22,141 bases of DNA from NCBI GenBank assembly GCA_965646165.1, contig CBFFYP010000075.1, forward strand, positions 1-22,141, written 5' to 3'. This stretch comes from MGBC114844 sp910585855 (GTDB taxonomy: Bacteria; Bacillota; Clostridia; Lachnospirales; Lachnospiraceae). The notes beneath the pieces were generated by a model. The model ran no database searches and had not been told where the DNA came from. It saw only the letters and a program-made list of their open reading frames with translations. The first letter of the stretch is position 1. The number at the start of each line of letters is the position of its first letter. Position numbers and translations under genes: made by a program. Below are positions 16,258 through 22,141 of this stretch, in pieces.

Positions 16258-16479
16258 TTATTCCACCTCAATCATTTCTGCATCCGCTTTCCGCAAAGAC
16301 AATTCATACCCACGCACTGTCACTTCTACCGGATCACCAAGCGGTGCTACTTTTCGAACAAAAACAGAAACGCCCTTTGTAATTCCCATATCCATAATTC
16401 GCCTTTTTACAGGTCCATCTCCAGTTAGTTTCTTTACAACAACTGTCTGCCCACAGGCAACCTCTTTTAATGTCTTCAT
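16258..16479 (-). CDS. feoA: FeoA-family protein, second of two
   Basis: A 73-residue SH3-like cytoplasmic protein of the Fe2+ uptake system. Family features: basic KRRIMDMGITKG segment, GDPVEVTVRGYELSLRKADAEMIEV C-terminus with the typical GYxLSLRK motif. FeoA is thought to bind FeoB and adjust its GTPase or transport activity. This copy has the canonical C-terminus and is the one next to feoB. Its ribosome site is poor (AGGA only two bases from ATG), and it starts 22 bases after the upstream feoA-like gene, which suggests translational coupling. Confidence 0.93.
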   Translation of the reverse strand: MKTLKEVACGQTVVVKKLTGDGPVKRRIMDMGITKGVSVFVRKVAPLGDPVEVTVRGYELSLRKADAEMIEVE

Positions 16480-16501
16480 ATCCTGTTTAATCTTCCTTCC
16501 C

Positions 16502-16711
16502 TTATACCATAATTTTATTCGCCATATCTTTTCCTATTGCTACACGAGAATCTTTTACATTCACAATCATATTTCCGCCAATCTCAGAAATCACTGTTAC
16601 CATTCCTCCGGCTACAAATCCAAGATTCTCCAAAAATCTACGTGTTTCTTCTTTTCCTCCAACCTTTTTAATCTGATTGGGTACTCCAAGTTCTACCATT
16701 GTAAGCGGCAT
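16502..16711 (-). CDS. FeoA-family protein, first of two
   Basis: A 69-residue FeoA-like SH3 protein that opens the feo operon. It has MPLTMVELG, then RFLENLGFVAGGMVTVISEIGGNMIVNVKDSRVAIGKDMANKIMV, matching the divergent first FeoA common in Clostridia, where two FeoA proteins precede FeoB. GAGG lies eight bases before the ATG. It differs clearly from the second copy, so the two probably have separate jobs, such as separate contacts with FeoB. The operon promoter with its dyad is directly upstream. Confidence 0.92.
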   Translation of the reverse strand: MPLTMVELGVPNQIKKVGGKEETRRFLENLGFVAGGMVTVISEIGGNMIVNVKDSRVAIGKDMANKIMV

Positions 16712-16767
16712 AGAATCATCCTCTTTCCTTATATTTTACTATGTTGAAATTAATTTTCATTTTCAAG

Positions 16768-16783
16768 GTTAGAATACACTAAC
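16768..16783. promoter_or_regulatory. Operator-like dyad on the feo promoter
   Basis: GTTAG (16768-16772), six bases, CTAAC (16779-16783), covering the -10 box of the feo promoter. The half-sites resemble the GTTAG/CTAAC core of DtxR/IdeR boxes, and the same spacing recurs at 16214-16229. Metal-loaded repressor bound here would block RNA polymerase. The DtxR-family gene at 17824 is the natural candidate. Confidence 0.65.
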
Positions 16784-16799
16784 TTTTGCTCGTTGTCAA
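16771..16799 (-). promoter_or_regulatory. Sigma-A promoter of the feo operon
   Basis: Minus strand TTGACA (16794-16799, perfect), 17-base spacer, TATTCT (16771-16776), ahead of feoA-feoA-feoB-Cys-rich-Fur-like. Confidence 0.85.
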
Positions 16800-16861
16800 G
16801 AACTTTATTGATTATTTTTTCTCAATAAGAAAATAATAGGAGTTTTAATTTTTTTGGAGAG

Positions 16862-17628
16862 GAGGACGCCAGATTCGAAAACGGTGGGCAGCCTGCTGTT
16901 CCGGTTTCCAAAAAGCAAGAAGTTCTAAGACTTCTGCCTTTTCCTTTTCCCAACCAGACAGACCGGGGCGCAATTCGCCCTCCTTTCAACCGAAACGTAA
17001 TTGATATAAGGAAAGATTTTACCAACCGTCAGACCGCCTCTTCCCTATCCTCCGGGCTAAACACGCCCCTTTTTTTTCACACCCTGCATGGAAGCAGGAT
17101 GTGAAAAAAATCTTAGATTTTCGAGCAGAAGTCTAAGAACTTCTAACTTTTTTCCAAAGTCACTGCAGGCTGCCCACCATTTTCGAATCTGGCTGTTTCT
17201 TGACCCCGGAACAAAAAAAGAATATTATTTAAACTTTGCTAAAAACTTGTTCTGTAAGAAAACATCGTTTCTACCGTGATCCAACCAACAGCGAGAGGCA
17301 GTTTGCTCCTGTCCTTTGCCAGCGACTTCGGAGAACGGTTAGAAAGTCTTGGGCTTCTGCGGAAGCACCTAGAATTTTTTGCATATCCTGCTTCTATGCA
17401 GGGTATGCAAAAAAAGGGGCGTGTTTAGCCCGGAGGATAGGGAAGAAGATATTTTTCGGCTGATAAAATCCCTCATTACACCTGTTTCGTTTCGGCTGCC
17501 ATGAGGGCGAATTGCGCCCCGGTTCGTCCGGTTGGATGAACCGAAATCAGAAGCCCTAGACTTTCTTACCGTTTGGAGCGGAGCAAGCAAAGGACAGGAG
17601 CAAACCGCCTCTGGCGTCCGGTGAAAGC
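16862..17628 (+). repeat. Full-length nested palindromic element, copy E
   Basis: The second ~767-bp full-length copy, same orientation as copy A, between the feo promoter and the DtxR-family gene. Ends GAGGACGCCAGA and CTCTGGCGTCCGGTGAAAG give the clearest terminal inverted repeat (GGACGCCAGA / TCTGGCGTCC is close to perfect). Module I arms are 16869-16896 and 17165-17192 (27 of 28 paired); module II arms are 17295-17319 and 17587-17611. The core of each module is closely similar to copy A, with drift mainly in the loop regions. No coding gene is inside. Confidence 0.85.
17200..17228 (+). promoter_or_regulatory. Promoter-like sequence in the linker of copy E
   Basis: TTGACC (17200-17205), 17 bases, TATTAT (17223-17228), pointing into module II. 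It is the best form of this linker promoter in the window. Confidence 0.55.
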
Positions 17629-17653
17629 CAACCAACCCAAAACAAATCCATAC

Positions 17654-17682
17654 TTGTATTAAATGACGAAACATGGTATCAT
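17654..17682 (+). promoter_or_regulatory. Promoter of the DtxR-family/WYL genes
   Basis: TTGTAT (17654-17659), 17-base spacer, TATCAT (17677-17682), leaving a leader of about 135 bases. A 7-base inverted repeat, CTTGTAT (17653-17659) and ATACAAG (17681-17687), brackets the promoter and may bind a regulator. It differs from the feo dyad. Confidence 0.55.
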
Positions 17683-17823
17683 ACAAGCATGAATACAATA
17701 TAAAAATCTAACAACAATATCGTCTATTCCTGCAAATACCATATAGTTTCGTGTCCTAAATTAAGACATCTCAGTTTCTTTTGGTATCAGACAATGCAGT
17801 AGTGGCAGAAAGGTGAAAATTCC

Positions 17824-18189
17824 ATGAATACAAACGAATCTGCTGAAAATTATTTGGAAACCATTCTAATATTAAGTAAACAGCTCCCTGTTGTACGGGC
17901 AGTTGATATCTGCAATGAACTGGGCTTTAAAAAATCCAGCGTCAGCATTGCTATGAAACACTTAAGGGAAAAAAAACATATCACAGTTACCAATGCTGGT
18001 TTTATCTATCTGACTGAAAGTGGACGTGAAATTGCAGAAATGATCTACGAACGTCATGAACTTATCTCAAAGTGGCTGATAACACTTGGTGTTCCAGAAA
18101 AAACAGCATTAGAAGATGCCTGTAAAATAGAACACGTCATCAGTAAAGAAAGCTTTGAAGCAATAAAAAATCACGTTAATCTCAAATAA
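17824..18189 (+). CDS. DtxR/IdeR-family metal-dependent repressor
   Basis: A 121-residue winged-helix regulator. Residues ~1-70 are the DNA-binding domain (AENYLETILILSK, VDICNELGFKKSSVSIAMKHLREKKHI, LTESGREIAE); ~71-120 are the dimerisation and metal domain. Cys100-x-x-Glu103-His104 (DACKIEH) matches the DtxR Cys102/Glu105/His106 site, and His78 matches His79. Cys at this place, where MntR has Glu, points to iron rather than manganese. DtxR ancillary ligands Glu83 and His98 are replaced (Ser82, Leu96), so the second metal site is altered. There is no SH3-like third domain, as usual in the short form. AAGGTG lies eight bases before ATG. It is divergent from the feo operon across repeat copy E, and probably represses it via GTTAG-N6-CTAAC. 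Confidence 0.88.
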   Translation: MNTNESAENYLETILILSKQLPVVRAVDICNELGFKKSSVSIAMKHLREKKHITVTNAGFIYLTESGREIAEMIYERHELISKWLITLGVPEKTALEDACKIEHVISKESFEAIKNHVNLK

Positions 18190-18223
18190 CTTTCCTATCA
18201 AAAATTTAAAAGAGGAAACAGCA

Positions 18224-19129
18224 ATGCAGGAAAGCAGATTATTTAAAATTGTATATTACTTGCTTAATAAGGGACAAGCTACTGCCCCGGAGTTAGCAGA
18301 AAAATTTGAGGTATCGGTTAGAACAATTTATAGAGATATTGATGCTCTAAGCGGAGCAGGAATTCCCGTTTATACAGAAACAGGCAGAAACGGCGGTATT
18401 TATTTAATGAGTGATTTTGTTTTGGATAAAGCGATATTATCAGAGGAAGAAAAGCAGGAAATCCTTCTGGCATTACAGAGTATCAATATGGTACAAAATA
18501 CTGATAGCAGCCAAGCATTACAGAAACTTTCTGCAGTATTTCAGCTTAATTCCAAAAATTGGCTGGAAGTGGACTTTTCCAGATGGGGTGAAAAAGAATG
18601 TGATAATAAAAAATTTGACTTATTGAAATCAGCAGTTATCCATTGCAAAAATGTTAAGATCTGTTATGCAAATTCTTATGGAACTGTAAGCGAAAGAATC
18701 ATACAGCCATTAAAACTGATTTACAAAGCAAAGGCATGGTACTTAAAAGCATTTTGTACAGAAAAACAAGAACTGCGGATGTTCAAATTAAATCGTATTC
18801 TAGATTTTGAAATTTTAAATAAAAGTTTCTGTTACTGCAATTTTCCAAAATCAACAGAAACCTCCGAAGAAGATGAAAAAGAATACCCTACAATTACACT
18901 TCGCTTTCCAAAAGAAATGGCATACCGTGTCTATGATGAATTTGATAAAGCACAAGTACAGCAGCAGCCAAATGGTGATTTTCTGGTTTCTGCAAAGATG
19001 CCGGAAGACGCATGGTTAATCGGATTTCTGCTTTCCTTTGGAACACAGGTAGATATTCTTTCACCTGCTTCCTTAAAAGAAATTTTAGCAGAACAGGCAA
19101 AATTAATATATGAAAAAAATAAATCCTGA
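18224..19129 (+). CDS. WYL-domain transcriptional regulator (YafY type)
   Basis: A 301-residue cytoplasmic regulator. Residues 1-60 are an HTH_11-type winged helix (ATAPELAEKFEVSVRTIYRDIDALSGAGIPVYTETGRNGGIYL). The WYL domain follows, with the Trp172-Tyr173-Leu174 motif in KAWYLKAFC, and a C-terminal WCX-like extension (ITLRFPKEMAYRVYDEF to the end). WYL domains are thought to sense nucleic acid or nucleotide ligands. GAGG is eight bases before the ATG. It starts 34 bases after the DtxR-family gene and ends at a clear terminator, so the two are probably cotranscribed. The downstream ClbS-like gene could be its target, as such regulators often act on neighbours. Confidence 0.92.
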   Translation: MQESRLFKIVYYLLNKGQATAPELAEKFEVSVRTIYRDIDALSGAGIPVYTETGRNGGIYLMSDFVLDKAILSEEEKQEILLALQSINMVQNTDSSQALQKLSAVFQLNSKNWLEVDFSRWGEKECDNKKFDLLKSAVIHCKNVKICYANSYGTVSERIIQPLKLIYKAKAWYLKAFCTEKQELRMFKLNRILDFEILNKSFCYCNFPKSTETSEEDEKEYPTITLRFPKEMAYRVYDEFDKAQVQQQPNGDFLVSAKMPEDAWLIGFLLSFGTQVDILSPASLKEILAEQAKLIYEKNKS

Positions 19130-19152
19130 CAGACAATGTCAGGATTATTTTT
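19122..19152 (+). terminator. Rho-independent terminator after the WYL gene
   Basis: AATCCTGACA (19122-19131), a five-base loop and TGTCAGGATT (19137-19146) form a 10-bp stem followed by ATTTTT. It overlaps the WYL stop codon. Confidence 0.85.
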
Positions 19153-19246
19153 ATAAAATAAAAATTAAGAAACAGAAAATCTTAATTTATAGCAATAGAA
19201 AAACCGCTAAGCAGATTTTTTATTGCAGACAGAAAGGAAAAGAAAC

Positions 19247-19831
19247 ATGGGAAGACCAACTACAAAAACAGATTTATTGACTGCAGCAGCTACAAATTAT
19301 GAAAAGTTAAATATTCTTATTTCTGAACTGACAGAGCAAGAACTGTCAACCCCTTTTGATTTTTCAAACGATATAAAAAAGAAAGAAGCGCATTGGAAAA
19401 GAGATAAAGATTTAAAAGATATTTTAATCCATCTCTATGAATGGCATCAACTTTTGCTTCAATGGGTACAGTCAAATCAAAACGGAGAGGCAAAACCATT
19501 TATTCCAGAACCTTATAACTGGAAAACCTATGGGGATATGAATCTAAAGTTTTGGAAAAAACATCAAATTACCTCATTAGACAATGCAAAAGATATGTTT
19601 CAAAAATCCCACGCCGAAGTTATAAAGTTAGCAGAAACCTTTTCCAATGAGGAACTGTTTTCTAAAGGCATTTATCAATGGGTGGGAGGAAGCACTTTAG
19701 GAGCGTACTTTGTCAGCACCACGTCCAGCCACTATAATTGGGCTATTAAAAAATTAAAAGCACATAAAAGAAATTGTACCAATAAAAAATCCCAATTTAA
19801 CTTTGTGTTCCCAATAGAATCCATCGAATAA
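19247..19831 (+). CDS. ClbS/DfsB-family four-helix bundle protein
   Basis: A 194-residue mostly helical protein of the ClbS/DfsB (DUF1706, DinB-like) family. It begins with the typical MGRPTTKTDLLTAAATNYEKL and has DLKDILIHLYEWHQLLLQWV, PEPYNWKTYGDMN and the C-terminal GAYFVSTTSSHYNWAIKKLKAHKR. ClbS hydrolyses the colibactin cyclopropane and protects its producer; most homologues have no known substrate, so a role in toxin resistance or DNA protection is only possible here. ATG at 19247 has AAAGGA eight bases upstream; an in-frame start eight codons earlier is less good. An inverted repeat ATTAAGA/TCTTAAT (19164-19186) upstream may be an operator. A strong terminator follows. Confidence 0.88.
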   Translation: MGRPTTKTDLLTAAATNYEKLNILISELTEQELSTPFDFSNDIKKKEAHWKRDKDLKDILIHLYEWHQLLLQWVQSNQNGEAKPFIPEPYNWKTYGDMNLKFWKKHQITSLDNAKDMFQKSHAEVIKLAETFSNEELFSKGIYQWVGGSTLGAYFVSTTSSHYNWAIKKLKAHKRNCTNKKSQFNFVFPIESIE

Positions 19832-19849
19832 ATATTTATATCAATAATA

Positions 19850-19883
19850 AAAAGAGCCTGTTCAAGAGTATACAGGCTCTTTT
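19850..19883. terminator. Bidirectional Rho-independent terminator
   Basis: AAAAGAGCCTGT (19850-19861) pairs fully with ACAGGCTCTTTT (19872-19883) around a ten-base loop, giving a 12-bp stem with T run. It ends the ClbS-like transcript. Confidence 0.85.
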
Positions 19884-19898
19884 CCACTACCACTATGT

Positions 19899-20120
19899 AA
19901 ACAATATGACACCCTTACTAAACCACAGGCAATCAAAGATTTTTATGAAAATGAAGAACTGATTGCCCTTACAAAAAAACTTGCAGATACCCTTAGAAAA
20001 AATCATACCATTAATTGGCAAAAACGAGATTCGGCAAGAGCAAAAATGCGAATAATGATTCGAAAACTGCTTAAAAAATATCAATATTTAAAAATACTAT
20101 ATCTTGTGTTTTTAACCTGA
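19899..20120 (+). pseudogene. Remnant of a type I restriction HsdR subunit, C-terminal part
   Basis: An open frame of about 73 codons without a start reads KQYDTLTKPQAIKDFYENEE then LIALTKKLADTLRKNHTINW, then QKRDSARAKMRIMIRKLLKKY. This matches the C-terminal helical region of HsdR (DUF3387-type: RAKMR, a DWQ/NWQ-like turn, LLKKY), where intact proteins normally continue with a YPP segment. Here the similarity stops and the frame runs on into unrelated QYLKILYLVFLT before TGA. No ATPase or nuclease part, and no hsdM or hsdS, is in the window. It is a fragment left by deletion, just past the terminator at 19850-19883. Confidence 0.75.
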
Positions 20121-20145
20121 CAATTTCTTCCCTATCCCTATCAAT

Positions 20146-20511
20146 TTATATCACACATCCATGAGAAATTAATTTCTGCTGTTTATCTGTTAAGCTACTA
20201 TCATTTAAAATTTCTCTATCTGCTTTTAAATATTCACATATATAACTACGAATCACACTTTTCTTTGCTACTTCTTCAAACCTAAATTTTGAAAGATCAA
20301 ATGATTCTCCATCAAAAAAGCCACTAATAAATCTCTCTTTTGTATTTCCACTATGCAATAATTCATCAATTACAAGTAAACCAGAAAACCCTATGATTTT
20401 CAACTGCTCCTGAAGTTCATTTACAAAATCAAAAGGAGAATCACTGGTTTTCATAACAATTAATAATTTTCCATCTTTATCATTCAAATTTACTATATCA
20501 AAATTATCCAT
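20146..20511 (-). CDS. rnlB: RnlB-family antitoxin
   Basis: A 121-residue protein with the layout of RnlB antitoxins (E. coli RnlB is 123 residues). N-terminal YDIVNL-like NFDIVNLNDKDGKLLIV, then SPFDFVNELQEQLKIIGFSG, the central ISGFFDGESFDLSKF motif and the C-terminal LTDKQQKLISHGCVI. RnlB blocks the RnlA RNase by direct binding. AGGAG lies eight bases before ATG, and the gene starts 24 bases after the toxin stop, in the toxin-first order of E. coli rnlAB. Recognition is by overall pattern without alignment. Confidence 0.85.
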   Translation of the reverse strand: MDNFDIVNLNDKDGKLLIVMKTSDSPFDFVNELQEQLKIIGFSGLLVIDELLHSGNTKERFISGFFDGESFDLSKFRFEEVAKKSVIRSYICEYLKADREILNDSSLTDKQQKLISHGCVI

Positions 20512-20535
20512 ATCTTGTTCTCCTTTCTTTTTTCA

Positions 20536-21972
20536 CTATACAAATTCATAATATTCATCAATAAGAGCTAATGTTCTTTTAATTAAATCATGTGCCCTTT
20601 CTACATCTAACAAATCCGTTGTATCCAAAGGTGCTGTTGGATCATCCCAATGGGACAACCTATTCCGATTATTACTAAAAAAAGTATAACAATTTCCAAT
20701 ATATTTTACTTGTTCTGCAGTAGCTTTTCCATATTTATCTGTACATAATTTATATTTTGCTCCTACTTTCTCAAACATATTATAACCATTTTCTTTTATA
20801 TATTTCCAATTAGGTACAATTTCTAATTCCAAAAGAATTTGCTTTAAATGTCCATCAATAGCTCGAATGACGGGTTGTGCCAAATAAGTGCCATCAAACA
20901 TCTCTCCACTCAATTTTAAATTATAAACAGCCTGATGCAACGTTTTTGATATTTTTTCTGGCAATTTTTCAAATGAATTTGGCATATAATACTGAAATTT
21001 TGTTCGAACCTCTTCTTTATCAATATCAAGTTTATAAGTATTATTATATATTTGAGGAATTTCTTCTACTTCTACCAATTCTGTTACATAAGACAAAATA
21101 ATAGAAAAAAGTTGCTTGGGTTTACCCTGCATGACTAACTTATTTCCTTTATCATAATGATGTATTGTTATTTTATCTTTATTCCTTAGTTTTAATACAA
21201 GAGAACGTCCATATGCAATATGTTCTTCTATTTTCTCTAAATTTTCTTTCCCTAACTCCTCTTCCAATAAATCTAATATTGCTTCCAAATCTGCCCAAGT
21301 GATATTTTCAACTGTAAACCAAAATTCTCCTTTTTTTATTTTTGGAATACCATTTCCCTCTACTAATGCTGCCTTTGCTAACCTATCTGCTTCTTCATTA
21401 TATTTATTTCCTGTATGTGCAACCACCTTTTCAAATGAAATACAAAGTTTCTTGCTATTTTCTCTCATAAATTCTGTATACTTTTGTGTCAAATTCTGTT
21501 TTGCTTTCCATTCACCAGTTACCCATTTCTCTATTCCCATATAATCATAACATATCTTTATTGCAGAATACCCATTTTTATCACACCATTTTACTGCAAA
21601 CATAGCTCCCAGCATTTCTCCTGTCACATTTCGCAGCATAATAGATTCTGGATTATCTCCATTTCCAAATTCCTTAATTATTTCTCCACGGGGTGTAAGA
21701 ATCACACACCCAAAAGCATATTTTCCAATTTCTTCGTTATAACTACCATCTACATAAGCTATCACTTGTTCTGATAAACCTTCTTCTTTTTTTTCAGAAA
21801 TAATACCAATACTCTCTACACCAGATAAATACTCATTTGCTTCTTCTTCTGTAAAAAAGCCTTTATATTCTGCCCCCGGATATCCTTCAACAGACTCTTT
21901 ACATTCATTCCAAGTTTTAAAAATACCAATCTTTTTTCCTTTTTTTACAGCATAAATCTTTTTCTTTGCCAT
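20536..21972 (-). CDS. rnlA: RNase HI-RnlA fusion toxin (HEPN RNase LS family)
   Basis: A 478-residue fusion of three parts. Residues ~3-50 are a viroplasmin/hybrid-binding domain as in RNase H1 (KIYAVKKGKKIGIFKTWNEC, YKGFFTEEEANEYL). Residues ~69-203 are a complete RNase HI domain with the catalytic carboxylates Asp75 (AYVDGSY), Glu119 (NVTGEM), Asp143 (CYDYMG) and Asp196 (EEADRLAK), plus His186. Residues ~215-478 are RnlA-like: a TBP-like part (LVMQGKPKQLFSIILSYVTE), a middle helical domain and a C-terminal HEPN with Arg436-x4-His441 (RNRLSH), the RNA-cutting motif. E. coli RnlA is ~357 residues and needs separate RNase HI for activation. GGAGG precedes the ATG at 21972; a GTG at 21993 overlaps the -10 box and cannot be transcribed. 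It is followed by rnlB. Confidence 0.88.
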   Translation of the reverse strand: MAKKKIYAVKKGKKIGIFKTWNECKESVEGYPGAEYKGFFTEEEANEYLSGVESIGIISEKKEEGLSEQVIAYVDGSYNEEIGKYAFGCVILTPRGEIIKEFGNGDNPESIMLRNVTGEMLGAMFAVKWCDKNGYSAIKICYDYMGIEKWVTGEWKAKQNLTQKYTEFMRENSKKLCISFEKVVAHTGNKYNEEADRLAKAALVEGNGIPKIKKGEFWFTVENITWADLEAILDLLEEELGKENLEKIEEHIAYGRSLVLKLRNKDKITIHHYDKGNKLVMQGKPKQLFSIILSYVTELVEVEEIPQIYNNTYKLDIDKEEVRTKFQYYMPNSFEKLPEKISKTLHQAVYNLKLSGEMFDGTYLAQPVIRAIDGHLKQILLELEIVPNWKYIKENGYNMFEKVGAKYKLCTDKYGKATAEQVKYIGNCYTFFSNNRNRLSHWDDPTAPLDTTDLLDVERAHDLIKRTLALIDEYYEFV

Positions 21973-21993
21973 TCTACTCCTCCAAGATTGCAC

Positions 21994-22022
21994 ATTATAA
22001 CAAGTATTTTTCTTTTTGTCAA
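21994..22022 (-). promoter_or_regulatory. Perfect consensus promoter of rnlA-rnlB
   Basis: Minus strand TTGACA (22017-22022), 17-base spacer, TATAAT (21994-21999). The leader would be only about 15 bases, just enough for GGAGG. Such a strong promoter suggests steady expression with antitoxin or autoregulatory control. Confidence 0.9.
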
Positions 22023-22027
22023 CCTAT

Positions 22028-22141
22028 TTTACAGTCCAAATTTTATCTAAACCTCAGTCTTTGTTACAGTTCAGCCACCCCCCTTACTGTAAAGAAAAAG
22101 TTCTGGATAAAATCAGGGTATTCTGTTATAATTATATATAA
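22028..22141. other. AT-rich region upstream of rnlA with TTACAGT repeats
   Basis: TTACAGT (22064-22070) and ACTGTAA (22086-22092) form a perfect 7-bp inverted repeat with a 15-base C-rich loop. A further TTTACAGT lies at 22028-22035, next to the rnlA -35 box. No gene starts here within the window. The spaced copies could be binding sites for a regulator of the toxin-antitoxin operon. Confidence 0.35.

Noticed and set aside
4737..17628. CRISPR array or tandem repeat
   Set aside because: The repeated units are long, dispersed kilobases apart and internally palindromic, with no short regularly spaced repeats and no cas genes.
21972..21993. Upstream GTG start for the RNase HI-RnlA fusion
   Set aside because: The GTG lies beside the TATAAT box, upstream of the expected transcription start; the ATG at 21972 follows GGAGG and begins the conserved domain.

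Overview
The window is low-GC, anaerobe-type DNA that most resembles a Clostridia genome, probably Lachnospiraceae. This rests on gene content (a DUF4080-type radical SAM protein, an FprA flavo-diiron protein, feoA-feoA-feoB with the small Cys-rich FeoB partner, a WYL regulator), on strong AGGAGG-like ribosome sites and on consensus sigma-A promoters. The genus cannot be fixed from sequence alone.

Layout. Positions 1-1860 (minus): 3'-truncated B12-binding/radical SAM gene whose natural start looks broken by one base in a T run. 2121-3314 (plus): CPA2-type Na+/H+ antiporter. 3420-4583 (minus): flavo-diiron O2/NO reductase. 5553-11120 (minus): sbcD-sbcC nuclease operon with a very long SbcC. 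11854-12966 (plus): orphan lipoprotein. 13442-16711 (minus): iron operon feoA-feoA-feoB-Cys-rich peptide-short Fur-like regulator. 17824-19129 (plus): DtxR-family metalloregulator and WYL regulator. 19247-19831 (plus): ClbS/DfsB-like protein. 19899-20120: remnant of a type I restriction HsdR subunit. 20146-21972 (minus): toxin-antitoxin pair in which an RNase HI is fused to an RnlA-like HEPN toxin, followed by RnlB.

The most unusual part is not protein coding. Five intergenic gaps carry members of one dispersed, nested palindromic element family (3343-3413, 4737-5502, 11258-11733, 13012-13427, 16862-17628), about 2.5 kb or 11% of the window. Full-length copies (~766 bp) have short terminal inverted repeats (GGACGCCAGA / TCTGGCGTCC) around two ~320 bp hairpin modules. 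The modules are in inverted orientation, share a homologous core, and are joined by a linker with a promoter-like sequence. Two copies have lost one module and one copy has lost both. Paired substitutions in the long arms keep base pairing intact, so the folded form seems to be what is maintained. I do not recognise this family.

How the genes fit together: the DtxR-family protein next to the feo operon has a DtxR-like Cys-x-x-Glu-His metal site, and the feo promoter carries a GTTAG-N6-CTAAC dyad over its -10 box, repeated inside the operon before feoB. This suggests iron-responsive control. FprA and SbcCD fit oxidative/nitrosative stress defence and DNA repair. The right end (HsdR remnant plus RNase HI-RnlA/RnlB) looks like a small defence island.
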